Below, in pieces: positions 1 to 7,588 of a stretch of DNA of 12,933 nucleotides. This DNA is from Daejeonella rubra (GTDB lineage: Bacteria > Bacteroidota > Bacteroidia > Sphingobacteriales > Sphingobacteriaceae): contig NZ_FNHH01000046.1 in assembly GCF_900103545.1 (NCBI RefSeq), forward strand, positions 1-12,933, read 5' to 3'. The notes below the pieces were generated by a model. That model saw only the letters and a list, made by a program, of their open reading frames with translations, was not told the DNA's origin and made no database searches. The translations under genes were made by a program, and so were the position numbers. Each line of letters starts with the position of its first letter. Positions within the stretch are counted from its first letter, which is position 1.

Positions 1-138
1 AAAGAGGGGAAATGTATGTGGAAAACTATAAGAGAGCAGCCTGAAGAAAATCTTTTTTAAATTAAATTTGGAAATAAGTTAAACCTAGAATACGAACACC
101 TGTGCTATTTTCTAATTGAAAGAGATTATTGAGAGGTG

Positions 139-260
139 GAGAAATCTCATGCCTAAGGGCAGTGATTTAAATGAAAAGCAGCTTTCGTTGCAACAGATTT
201 CTCTTCGTGCCTCATCGAAATGACGACGTGTGGTATGCTGATTTCTCTATCGTCCCTTAC
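139..260. repeat. Probable dispersed intergenic repeat with inverted arms
   Basis: The gene-free stretch 1-306 holds no credible ORF. Within it GAGAAATCT (139-147) and AGATTTCTC (195-203) form a perfect 9-bp inverted repeat. A variant of the second arm recurs at 240-248 (GATTTCTCT). On the minus strand the text around 195-225 reads CGTCATTTCGA then AGAAATCTG after a short gap. I recall that arrangement as a very common dispersed intergenic repeat of Bacteroidota genomes, but this is from memory and unverified. Nothing recognisable lies in 1-130. Confidence 0.5.
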
Positions 261-274
261 ACGCCCACGCGTGT
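259..274 (-). terminator. Possible terminator hairpin of the MMPL gene
   Basis: ACACGC, a 4-nt loop and GCGTGT form a perfect 6-bp GC-rich stem about 33 nt past the stop codon of the leftward transporter gene. There is no T-run after it on the minus strand, so it may be only a weak terminator or a chance palindrome. Confidence 0.3.
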
Positions 275-306
275 GCTTGATAATAAAACCAGGTTTTCCT
301 AAAAAC

Positions 307-2643
307 TCAAATATCCCAGGTTTCACCCTTTGCCCTGGCAATCTTCCTCCTTTTCCTTTTATCCAGCAATACAAGTAAAGCAGGAAGCAGGGTCAGATTT
401 GAAAAGAGTGCAATAATCAGCGTAATGGAAAGCAGTAATCCCAATATCATGGTGCCGCCAAAGGTGCTGGCTGTAAATATCCCGAACCCGAAGAACAGAA
501 CCAAAGCAATATGAGTCATGCTTATACCGGTTTCTATGATGGTATCTGAAATAACTTTTGATGTGCTGAAATCCGTCGACTGCAGTTCCTGCTGATACCT
601 GGTCAGAAAATAAATGGTCTGGTCGGAAGCAAGGCCGAATGCAATGGTAAATATCAGAATGGTTGAAGGTTTAAGTGGGATATTGAAAAATCCCATCAGT
701 CCCGCAGTAATGATCAGGGGAATAATATTAGGAAGCAAGGAGATGAACATGATTCGGATATCTTTAAACTGCGCGAGCCTAAGCAGGGAGATCAGAACAA
801 TTGCCAGAAGAATACTTTCCATCAGATGTCTAAGCATATAATCTGTTCCTTTAGAAAAAATAATGCTCGATCCGGTTAGCAGAACATCATAACGCTCCGG
901 ATTTAAGATAGAGTCGATACGGGGTTTAAGTTCTACCAGAAGTTCATTCATTCGTTTAGAACCCACATCAGCCATCTGGAAACTTACTCTTGTAACCTGT
1001 TTATTGCTATCGACAAAGCCTTTTAGCATATCATTATTTCCACCCGAATTGCCCAGATAACTCAAAACAAAGTTCTTCTCCATATCATTGGGGATGCGGT
1101 AAAATTGCGGATCGCCATTATAAAATGCCTGTGATGCATATTTTAATGCTTTATTCAGGGATACTGAACGTGAGAATTCGGGATATTCAGAGATCATTTC
1201 CTCCATTTTATCGACCTTTTTTATTGTCGACAAGTTCAGGATGCCATTTTTCTTGCGCGTATCAATGCTCACTTCCAATGGCAGGATCCCTTCGAAGTTC
1301 TTTTCAAAGAATTTAAGATCACGGATAATGGGAGAATTCTGCGGAAGATCATCCACCACATAGCCATTCACATTGATCTTCAACACCCCAATTACTGAGA
1401 TCAGGGTAATAATAAGAGTAGAAATATAGATCAGCTTACTGCGATTGTGTACCAGATGATCGGTTTTTACAAGTAATTTATGTAAAAAGCTATTATCATG
1501 CTCTTCCTGTGCATTCAGTGCAGGTGCCGGGAGGTAGCTGAATATAATGGGGATCAGGCAAAGGCAAATAAACCAGGTAGCCATCACATTCAGTGCGGCT
1601 ACAACACCAAATTCAACCAATAAGGCACTGCCTGTGAAAAATAATACTCCAAAACCAATGGCCGCAGTAATATTGGCGATCAGGGTGGTCTCAGAGATCC
1701 GCAGGATCGTAACGTGCAGCGCTTTGGCTTTGTCGCCATGCTTGCGAAGCTCATTATGGTACTTATTCAGCAGCAAAATACTGTTTGGAATGCCAATGAT
1801 CACGATCAGCGGCGGTATCAGTCCGGTAAGGATGGTGATCTCATACCCGAACATAACCAGGGTTGCCAGGCTCCAGATCACGCCAACGATCACCAGCAGG
1901 ATCGGGAAAATGACTGGATATAGCCGGCGGAAAAAGATAAACAATATCACTGCCGCGACTAATATGGAAAGACCCAGGAAAAGCACAAACTCCTTTGAAA
2001 CCAGCTGACTTACTGCCGTACGGATAAAGGGCAGCCCGGAATAGTGGACTTCTATATTATTCCTTTTACTGTACGCATCAGCCTTATCAAGAATAGATTG
2101 AATGATTGGCCCTCTTTTTTTGGTATTCAGGATCTTAGTATCAAAATTGATCGCCATTAAAGTGGCATTGCTTTCTTTATTGTAGATCAGTCCCTCGTAA
2201 AACGGAAGCTCATAAATGCGTTGTTTGATACTGTCCATTTCAGCATCGTTCAGCACCGTGGTTCCGCTCAATTGTTTTAATACAAACCGCTGATTGGTGG
2301 TATCTTTCTGTAAGTCGTAAAGATTACCTATGGATAGAACCTGTTTAATACCTTCAACCTTTTGGATGTCTGCAGCCAGTGCTTTCCATTCGTTAAACTG
2401 TTCTTTTTTCAATAGATCAGGAGAACTGATCCCTAAAACCATCATGTTTCCATCTTCACCAAACTGGCTTTTGAAATTGTTATACTTGATGAAAGCAGAG
2501 TCAGTTAAGGGAAGAATTTTACTTCCTGTGTACGATAACCTGACGTAGCTGGCCTTCCATGCCATGAACAGCGTTATAAGAAAGAAAACTACAAGAATAG
2601 ATATACGGTTAGAAAGTATAAATTTGGAAAAGTTATTCCACAT
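307..2643 (-). CDS. MMPL/RND-superfamily exporter (SSD-type permease)
   Basis: Predicted inner-membrane exporter of the RND superfamily (MMPL/sterol-sensing-domain class, COG1033-like); the substrate is unknown. The 778-aa protein has duplicated RND topology. One N-terminal membrane helix (about 14-30) is followed by a periplasmic domain (about 35-215) and five helices (about 218-370). Then come a seventh helix (about 404-421), a second periplasmic domain and a C-terminal helix bundle. The motif GLASDQTIYFL in the second bundle sits where RND proteins carry their conserved Asp. A longer reading frame starts at 2682, but that ATG overlaps the best promoter -7 element (2680-2687). I therefore chose the MWNNFSK start at 2643, which leaves a leader of about 30 nt. 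The gene is divergent from dgkA and belongs to the host backbone. Family membership is solid; lipid or hopanoid transport would be a guess. Confidence 0.88.
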   Translation of the reverse strand: MWNNFSKFILSNRISILVVFFLITLFMAWKASYVRLSYTGSKILPLTDSAFIKYNNFKSQFGEDGNMMVLGISSPDLLKKEQFNEWKALAADIQKVEGIKQVLSIGNLYDLQKDTTNQRFVLKQLSGTTVLNDAEMDSIKQRIYELPFYEGLIYNKESNATLMAINFDTKILNTKKRGPIIQSILDKADAYSKRNNIEVHYSGLPFIRTAVSQLVSKEFVLFLGLSILVAAVILFIFFRRLYPVIFPILLVIVGVIWSLATLVMFGYEITILTGLIPPLIVIIGIPNSILLLNKYHNELRKHGDKAKALHVTILRISETTLIANITAAIGFGVLFFTGSALLVEFGVVAALNVMATWFICLCLIPIIFSYLPAPALNAQEEHDNSFLHKLLVKTDHLVHNRSKLIYISTLIITLISVIGVLKINVNGYVVDDLPQNSPIIRDLKFFEKNFEGILPLEVSIDTRKKNGILNLSTIKKVDKMEEMISEYPEFSRSVSLNKALKYASQAFYNGDPQFYRIPNDMEKNFVLSYLGNSGGNNDMLKGFVDSNKQVTRVSFQMADVGSKRMNELLVELKPRIDSILNPERYDVLLTGSSIIFSKGTDYMLRHLMESILLAIVLISLLRLAQFKDIRIMFISLLPNIIPLIITAGLMGFFNIPLKPSTILIFTIAFGLASDQTIYFLTRYQQELQSTDFSTSKVISDTIIETGISMTHIALVLFFGFGIFTASTFGGTMILGLLLSITLIIALFSNLTLLPALLVLLDKRKRRKIARAKGETWDI

Positions 2644-2679
2644 ACTGAACGTTTTAGGATAAAAGCGAAAGCCAGGTCG

Positions 2680-2713
2680 CAAAACTACAAAAATTCTTAA
2701 ATTGGACTTTCAA
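2680..2713 (-). promoter_or_regulatory. Candidate Bacteroidota promoter for the MMPL gene
   Basis: On the minus strand TAGTTTTG (2687 down to 2680) fits the -7 consensus TAnnTTTG. A TTG at 2713-2711 lies 23 nt upstream, slightly longer than the usual 19-21. The predicted transcript start near 2673 supports translation from 2643. Confidence 0.4.
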
Positions 2714-2731
2714 TAATCTGTTATTTAGCTA

Positions 2732-2763
2732 TTGATACAGGAATAATACCATATTTAGCCTTG
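2732..2763 (+). promoter_or_regulatory. Candidate promoter of the dgkA-recO operon
   Basis: TTG at 2732-2734 is followed after 21 nt by TAGCCTTG (2756-2763), one mismatch from TAnnTTTG. This would start transcription near 2770, about 40 nt before the dgkA-like start codon. Confidence 0.35.
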
Positions 2764-2808
2764 ATCCTTGATAAAGTGTACATCAGAAAGATGAAATTCT
2801 AGAAAAGC

Positions 2809-3165
2809 ATGAAGAAATTTTTAAAAGGGTTTTATTTTGCCTTTAATGGAATCAGCTATTCGTTCAGAACGCAGCTGAACTTCAGAATTCATTGCCTGAT
2901 CTCATTGCTGGTTATTGCTGTATGTTTTTACCTCGGACTTACTACCGCAGAATGGTTGTGGATCATTGCAGCGATGGCGATCGTATTCATGGCGGAGTTA
3001 TTTAATACTGCTATGGAAACCTTAGTGGATCTTGTTTCGCCAAAATTCAATCCCAAAGCAGGTCTCATAAAGGATATTTCAGCCGCAGCAGTTCTGATCG
3101 CTGCCCTCATGGCCCTGATAACCGGAATTTTGATACTTCTTCCAAAGATCATTCATGCTTCATAA
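2809..3165 (+). CDS. dgkA: DgkA/UndK-family lipid kinase
   Basis: Small integral-membrane kinase of the prokaryotic diacylglycerol kinase family. It phosphorylates diacylglycerol or undecaprenol with ATP in the inner membrane; which substrate applies cannot be told from sequence alone. The 118-aa length is normal for the family. An N-terminal amphipathic segment ending in NFRIH (24-28) leads into hydrophobic helices at about 30-47, 49-62 and 92-113. The family signature AELFNTAMETLVD (62-74) contains E63, N66 and E70. These match the catalytic and metal-binding glutamates around E69 and E76 of E. coli DgkA. KDISAAAVLIAA (88-99) is the second conserved block. An ATG at 2791 is followed at once by a stop, so 2809 is the start. 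The last 11 nt overlap recO, implying translational coupling. Confidence 0.92.
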   Translation: MKKFLKGFYFAFNGISYSFRTQLNFRIHCLISLLVIAVCFYLGLTTAEWLWIIAAMAIVFMAELFNTAMETLVDLVSPKFNPKAGLIKDISAAAVLIAALMALITGILILLPKIIHAS

Positions 3166-3880
3166 AACAAGGGGAATAGTATTTAAAACCACCGACTACT
3201 CCGAAAGCAGTGTGGTGGTGCAGGTGTTTACTGAAAAGTTCGGTCTCCAGTCGTACCTGATCAATGGTATCAAGAGGCCCAAATCAAAGATCAGGCTGAA
3301 CACCCTGCAGCCTTTGCATTTGCTGGATATGGTGGTCTACCATAAAACATCCGGAAGTATTCAACGCGTTTCGGAACTCAGGCATCAGCCGGTATTTCTC
3401 AGCATTCCTTATGATATTGTGAAAAGCTCCATCACGATGTTTCTGAATGAGGTTCTTTACAAATCGCTGAAGCAGCATGAAGCCGATGAGGTTTTGTTTG
3501 AATTTCTGTTTCATGCTATTGAGATCCTGGATAGCATTAGCAATGGATTGGCGAATTTCCATCTCTATTTTCTGTTACGCCTGACCCGCTTTCTGGGTTT
3601 TTATCCGGATACGACCCTGGCTTCTGCGGGCACTTATTTCGATCTCAGGGATGGGGGATATTCTAAGATGCAGCCTCCGCATGCCCATATTCTGGAACCT
3701 CAATTTGCAGCAGTGTGGACAGCCATATTGAATTCAAATTTTGATGATCTGGAGAACCTGAAGATCCCGGCAGCAGAGAGAAAATTCCTGCTGGAGAAGA
3801 TCCTGGATTATTACAGAAACCATATTGAAAGCTTCGGACAGATCAGATCACATGAGGTTTTGGAGGAAGTATTGAGTTAG
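3155..3880 (+). CDS. recO: DNA repair protein RecO
   Basis: RecO anneals complementary single strands and, with RecR (and RecF), loads RecA onto SSB-coated DNA at gaps. The 241-aa protein has the family's N-terminal OB-fold (about 1-80), with the characteristic opening TRGIVFKTTDYSESS and the NGIKRPKSK stretch, followed by an all-helical C-terminal domain containing FLGFYPD (near 147-153). It has no cysteine at all, so it lacks the four-cysteine zinc site found in many RecO proteins. The start at 3155 lies inside the end of dgkA (11-nt overlap) and gives the canonical N-terminus. It is the last gene of the backbone operon; a 134-bp inverted-repeat element begins 18 nt after the stop. Confidence 0.93.
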   Translation: MLHKTRGIVFKTTDYSESSVVVQVFTEKFGLQSYLINGIKRPKSKIRLNTLQPLHLLDMVVYHKTSGSIQRVSELRHQPVFLSIPYDIVKSSITMFLNEVLYKSLKQHEADEVLFEFLFHAIEILDSISNGLANFHLYFLLRLTRFLGFYPDTTLASAGTYFDLRDGGYSKMQPPHAHILEPQFAAVWTAILNSNFDDLENLKIPAAERKFLLEKILDYYRNHIESFGQIRSHEVLEEVLS

Positions 3881-3898
3881 GGGGAAGATTCTTTTCGC

Positions 3899-4031
3899 TC
3901 CAATGGAGTCCCTCGGACTAATGCTGGACAGCATAACGGATAAAAAGTTGCAATCAATAATGGGATTTCTAGTTTACAGCAAATTCCCTATCCACCCAGT
4001 ATCCACCGCTGGTCCGAAGGACTCCATTGGA
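3899..4031. repeat. 134-bp MITE-like element with about 22-bp inverted ends
   Basis: TCCAATGGAGTCC (3899-3911) is the exact reverse complement of GGACTCCATTGGA (4019-4031). Pairing continues inward with one mismatch to about 3920/4010, giving a stem of about 22 bp around a loop of about 90 nt. The interior holds no ORF. The position 18 nt after recO suggests either a dispersed mobile repeat or a large transcription-terminating hairpin. The copy number in the genome cannot be seen here. Confidence 0.65.
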
Positions 4032-4128
4032 TCTGGTGAATAAAAGGGGGTGTTTTTAGGAATTCAAATAATCTATTATATCCATAAGCCTCTAGTTTAT
4101 AGCTTATTAAATATATTTTCAAATTAAT

Positions 4129-4159
4129 TTTGTGAAATTGAACGATACGTCTATATTTG
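4129..4159 (+). promoter_or_regulatory. Consensus Bacteroidota promoter of tRNA-Val
   Basis: TTTG (4129-4132), 19 nt and TATATTTG (4152-4159) match the -33/-7 consensus of the Bacteroidota primary sigma factor exactly. The predicted start near 4165 is a few nt before the mature tRNA 5' end. The stretch 4032-4128 before it shows nothing else. Confidence 0.85.
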
Positions 4160-4171
4160 CACTCCCAATCA

Positions 4172-4246
4172 GGGAGATTAGCTCAGCTGGTTCAGAGCAC
4201 CTGCCTTACAAGCAGGGGGTCACTGGTTCGAACCCAGTATCTCCCA
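4172..4246 (+). tRNA. tRNA-Val (anticodon TAC)
   Basis: A complete cloverleaf can be drawn. Acceptor GGGAGAT pairs with ATCTCCC, the D-stem is GCTC/GAGC, and the anticodon stem CCTGC/GCAGG encloses loop CTTACAA with anticodon TAC. The variable loop is GGGTC, and the T-arm ACTGG-TTCGAAC-CCAGT is intact. The discriminator is A4246 and CCA is not encoded, as is usual in this phylum. CTCCC at 4162-4166, just upstream, could pair with the tRNA 5' end in the precursor. The tRNA is the likely integration target of the island that begins right after it. Confidence 0.96.
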
Positions 4247-4252
4247 CGGAAG

Positions 4253-4284
4253 AAAGCCCTTCAGATTAATTCTGAGGGGTTTTT
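4253..4284 (+). terminator. Intrinsic terminator after tRNA-Val
   Basis: Bases 4253-4265 pair with 4271-4283 in an uninterrupted 13-bp stem (two G-T wobbles) around a 5-nt loop, ending in a T-run. It separates the tRNA transcript from the integrase. Confidence 0.85.
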
Positions 4285-4325
4285 CTTTTGTAGTCGCTAT
4301 GACCCAGCCCAGCTAATCTCCCTTT

Positions 4326-4358
4326 TTATAGTACATTGATAGTGCAATGATAGTACAG
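4326..4358 (+). repeat. Three tandem 11-bp repeats before the integrase
   Basis: TTATAGTACAT, TGATAGTGCAA and TGATAGTACAG follow one another without gaps (4326-4336, 4337-4347, 4348-4358). The 11-bp pitch places them on one face of the helix. They lie between the tRNA end and the integrase start, where arm-type integrase sites or operator iterons are expected. The role is inferred. Confidence 0.65.
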
Positions 4359-4381
4359 AAGATGACCATAAACCTCAAATT

Positions 4382-5617
4382 ATGGTTTACTACAAACTCA
4401 TTTTAGACACTAAAAGGATTAAAGAAGATGGACTTTATACTATAGTCATCAGAATAACCCACAACAGAAACAACACTACTATAACGACAGGTTTAAGAGT
4501 AAAGTTAGATCAATGGGATAGTACATCCCAGTTAATAATTAAATCCCATCCCAATTTCCAAAAGCTTAATAGTTCAATTTCTGAGTTATACCTCAAGATC
4601 CAGAAGATTATACTCGCATTACAGGAATCTGGTGAATTTTCCTTTGAGAAGCTAAAGGATCAATTATCTAATAGAACAGTTATAAAGGTAGAGCAGATAA
4701 CATTCCATGAATTCAGTAATAAGCTGATAAAGGATATGATACAGCTTAATCAGACTGGAAATGCCTTAATCTATCAAACTGCTTTGAACAGATTCATGTC
4801 TTATTCCAACAAATCAATAAAGTTTCAGGATATCGACTATAATTTGCTTAGTGGCTATAAAAACAGTCTGTTGTCAAGTGGAGTAAAGCAAAATACTATA
4901 AGTAATTACTTCAGAACAATAAAAGCGATATATAATAAGGGGATAAAAGCTAAAATAGTTGATAGAGCATTTTATCCATTTTATGATATCACAGTAAAAC
5001 AGGAAAGGACTTCAAAGAGATCAATTAGTTTAGAAGCTATAAAAAATATTATGGGTGTGGATTTGGAATTAGGGACTGCTAAATGGCATTCCTGGAATTA
5101 TTTTATGCTGAGCTTTTGTCTGATAGGGATATCATTTACTGACCTGGCTTATTTAAAGACGGAAAATATCATTAAAGACAGGTTGGCATTTAGAAGGAGA
5201 AAGACACATAAGCTATACAATATCAAGATTACTGGTCATGCACTATCCATATTTAGTATCTACAAAGGAATTAATTCAAATTACCTCCTTCCAATTTTGC
5301 CACCTGATATAATGGAAGATACTCTGGAAGCAAAAAAGCTGATTTCCCAATGGATTAAGACTACCAACAAATATTTAAAGCGTGTAGGAAAAGATATTGG
5401 ACTAGATAGACCATTAACTACCTATGTGGCAAGACATACTTGGGCTACAACCGCAAAAAAGTTAGGATATTCAAATGAACTTATTGCTGAAGCGATGGGG
5501 CATGAGTTTGGGAACAAGACTACAGCTATCTATCTGGATACTTTTGACAAGGATGAAATTGATAAAATGAATGAAACTATCTGTCAGGTCATTGTCCAGA
5601 TTATTAATCATAAATAG
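4382..5617 (+). CDS. Tyrosine site-specific integrase (IntDOT-like)
   Basis: Tyrosine recombinase, presumably inserting and excising this island at tRNA-Val. The order of domains in 411 aa is standard for Bacteroidota elements: N-terminal arm-binding domain (about 3-80), SAM-like core-binding domain (about 105-200) and catalytic domain (about 212-400). Visible catalytic residues are K274 in RRRKTHK, R351 in YVARHTW, H374 in MGHEFG and nucleophile Y384 in TAIYLDTF. The position of the first catalytic arginine reads GISFTDLA, with S251 replacing Arg; CTnDOT IntDOT is known for the same replacement. The gene starts 136 nt after the tRNA, points the same way and is AT-rich. It is followed by a terminator-like hairpin. 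Confidence 0.94.
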   Translation: MVYYKLILDTKRIKEDGLYTIVIRITHNRNNTTITTGLRVKLDQWDSTSQLIIKSHPNFQKLNSSISELYLKIQKIILALQESGEFSFEKLKDQLSNRTVIKVEQITFHEFSNKLIKDMIQLNQTGNALIYQTALNRFMSYSNKSIKFQDIDYNLLSGYKNSLLSSGVKQNTISNYFRTIKAIYNKGIKAKIVDRAFYPFYDITVKQERTSKRSISLEAIKNIMGVDLELGTAKWHSWNYFMLSFCLIGISFTDLAYLKTENIIKDRLAFRRRKTHKLYNIKITGHALSIFSIYKGINSNYLLPILPPDIMEDTLEAKKLISQWIKTTNKYLKRVGKDIGLDRPLTTYVARHTWATTAKKLGYSNELIAEAMGHEFGNKTTAIYLDTFDKDEIDKMNETICQVIVQIINHK

Positions 5618-5638
5618 CCGTGAACTTATCTTTATTTT

Positions 5639-5673
5639 AGACCCGGTACACTTAACCGGTACTGGGTCTTTTT
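5639..5673 (+). terminator. Strong hairpin with T-run after the integrase
   Basis: AGACCCGGTAC (5639-5649) pairs along its full length with GTACTGGGTCT (5659-5669), including one G-T wobble, around a 9-nt loop, and TTTT follows. It terminates the integrase transcript. It also ends only 13 nt before the next start codon, so it could act as an attenuator for the helicase-like gene. Confidence 0.8.
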
Positions 5674-5686
5674 AAACCGATGCCAC

Positions 5687-7588
5687 ATGAAGATTAAAAA
5701 TCAAGAACTGATTAAAGAATTTAAAGAGGATGAAGCTCCGAGAGTAATGATTTTGAAGGGTGAACCTTTTTTAGGGGATGTAATTGATGAGCTCCCGTCA
5801 GGGATTATTGATAAAAGTGAAACTGGTATTGGAGCAACGACCTTGGAAATAGATAGCAATCGAAATTCAATAATTGTAGTGCCTCTGAAGGCTATTGCTG
5901 CATCAAAGGCTAAAAAGCATAAAAGTTGCTTGTACGTTGGGGGAGATATTGGGGAGATTAAAAGGCCAACTGACAAACAGATTTTAGAATATAGCCAATC
6001 AAAAGGAGATAAAAAGTTCTTAGTAGTAGCGGATAGTCTGAAAAGATTATTTGATGTTTTGGGTGTAGAAACCTGTTTAACTTATTTCTTGATGATTGAT
6101 GAGGTGGACTCATTCCAACTTGAAGGATCTTATAGAGAACGTCTTGAGGGCTGCCTGGATTATTATAAGATGTTTCCTCGGGAAAACCGGGCTTTGGTAT
6201 CAAGTACGCTATTGAAATTCTCAGATCCTGAATTATTGAAGGAAGATAAATCTATCTTTAAATATGAAAACAGTCGGGTAAGGGATATTGATCTTTACTA
6301 CTCTGACAATGAAATTGGAGCTGCTTTTGATCATATCGCCCGTTTATACAAGGAAAAGCCGAATGATAAAATTGTCATCGCGTATAATTCTGTACACGGC
6401 AGTATAGCTATAGCAGAAAAGTTAATTAATGATTTTGGAGTAGCTTTTGAAGATATTAAGATTTTATGTTCAGCAAACCGAAAGCAGGATGTCAAGCATT
6501 TTGTAAGTGAACTATCCAATGGAATATTAGAAGGCAGAATAAATTTTATGACATCTGCATATTTTGTTGGTGTGGATATCGAGGAAAAGTACCACTGTAT
6601 CTGTATTTCAAATTCCCATCCAAATTTCAGGCACACATTATTGTCTGTTAGCAGATTACAACAGATTGCCGGGAGATGTAGGAAGCAGCCTTTATTATCA
6701 GAATCAATATTTTACGGTTCAACAATATTTAGTCCTGCTGACGTAATCAATATTGATTTACTGATCATGGCTGCTAAGGCCAAAATAAAATCCCTGGAAT
6801 GTATTGCTGATAACTTTAAGTCAAATCAGATCCTTGCCAAGCAATTGATAAAAGTGAGAGAATTAATAATAGGGACTACTGATGTTCTGCAATATAATTT
6901 TGTAAGAACCAATCTGAACAATGAATTTGTCGTATCCTATTTTAATATTGATGCTTGTGTGGAAAATATGGAAACAGCTAAAGTGCTTTATACGGACAGA
7001 TACACTTTACACCAATGGCTGCTAATATCAGGTCATAATGTAACTTGGAATTTTACACTTTCTGATACATATGTAGACGATAAACCCAGTAATTTTGACG
7101 AAGCCAAGCAAGAACAAGTCGAAGTTTCTTTGGCTAAACTCCAAGAATTGGTTGATCCAAAAGATGTTCTCCGGCTTATAATGACATCGGAATCTGGACA
7201 TCAAACGGAAATTTTTAATAGATATCAAGCACTGTCTGGTTATTTTGAAAATAAGGAGGAACTAATAAATAATCTTAAGGAACTTTCTGAACAAAATGCT
7301 ACTGCTTTTAACAATTTTAAGGATGCCTATAAATTTGCCTATGATACAACAGGATTTAAGGATCTAATTATGGAATTATTTCCCGAAGGCTCTAAACATA
7401 ATAAAAGTCAAATTATGGAAGGGTTAAATCAGGCGTATTCAAAGACAGGATTACATACAATAAGCAGCATGACAACTGCCGTTAAAACGCTAAACAAATA
7501 TTTTAAAGTTAAAAAAGACAAAAGAAACTATATTGATGGTTTACCAACCTTTGAGATTGGAGAATTGTATATTCAAATAAAAAAGTGA
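5687..7588 (+). CDS. SF2 helicase-like protein with lysine-less P-loop
   Basis: Probable nucleic-acid-dependent ATPase of helicase superfamily 2, of a type I associate with Bacteroidota mobile elements (from memory). In 633 aa the motifs appear in order. The P-loop position is TGIGATT (46-52), with A50 where the lysine normally sits. Motif Ia is VVPLKA (64-69). A DEAD-like Walker B, MIDEVD (136-141), is followed by SST (172-174) as motif III. The second RecA-like domain holds TSAYFVGVDIE (289-299) and motif VI QQIAGRCRK (325-333) with R330 and R332. The C-terminal about 80 residues look like a small helical DNA-binding domain. No second enzymatic domain is evident. The start at 5687 sits 13 nt after a terminator hairpin; M21 (5747) is an alternative start. 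Whether it hydrolyses ATP is uncertain. Confidence 0.75.
   Translation: MKIKNQELIKEFKEDEAPRVMILKGEPFLGDVIDELPSGIIDKSETGIGATTLEIDSNRNSIIVVPLKAIAASKAKKHKSCLYVGGDIGEIKRPTDKQILEYSQSKGDKKFLVVADSLKRLFDVLGVETCLTYFLMIDEVDSFQLEGSYRERLEGCLDYYKMFPRENRALVSSTLLKFSDPELLKEDKSIFKYENSRVRDIDLYYSDNEIGAAFDHIARLYKEKPNDKIVIAYNSVHGSIAIAEKLINDFGVAFEDIKILCSANRKQDVKHFVSELSNGILEGRINFMTSAYFVGVDIEEKYHCICISNSHPNFRHTLLSVSRLQQIAGRCRKQPLLSESIFYGSTIFSPADVINIDLLIMAAKAKIKSLECIADNFKSNQILAKQLIKVRELIIGTTDVLQYNFVRTNLNNEFVVSYFNIDACVENMETAKVLYTDRYTLHQWLLISGHNVTWNFTLSDTYVDDKPSNFDEAKQEQVEVSLAKLQELVDPKDVLRLIMTSESGHQTEIFNRYQALSGYFENKEELINNLKELSEQNATAFNNFKDAYKFAYDTTGFKDLIMELFPEGSKHNKSQIMEGLNQAYSKTGLHTISSMTTAVKTLNKYFKVKKDKRNYIDGLPTFEIGELYIQIKK

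Noticed and set aside
153..374. Minus-strand 73-aa ORF overlapping the transporter 3' end
   Set aside because: It overlaps the transporter gene in another frame and runs through the dispersed-repeat sequence; the product has no plausible fold.
614..2548. Plus-strand ORFs of 60-150 aa inside the transporter gene
   Set aside because: They are antisense shadows of an intact membrane-protein gene and have no recognisable domain or promoter.
2644..2682. Longer N-terminus of the MMPL protein starting at 2682
   Set aside because: It overlaps the best promoter -7 element, and the 13 extra residues are not membrane-like. The start at 2643 gives a normal short cytoplasmic tail before helix 1.
4157..4339. 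60-aa ORF spanning the tRNA
   Set aside because: It reads through the tRNA-Val gene and its terminator, so it is not a protein gene.
5701..7228. Minus-strand ORFs within the helicase-like gene
   Set aside because: They are shadows of a long intact frame with ordered helicase motifs.
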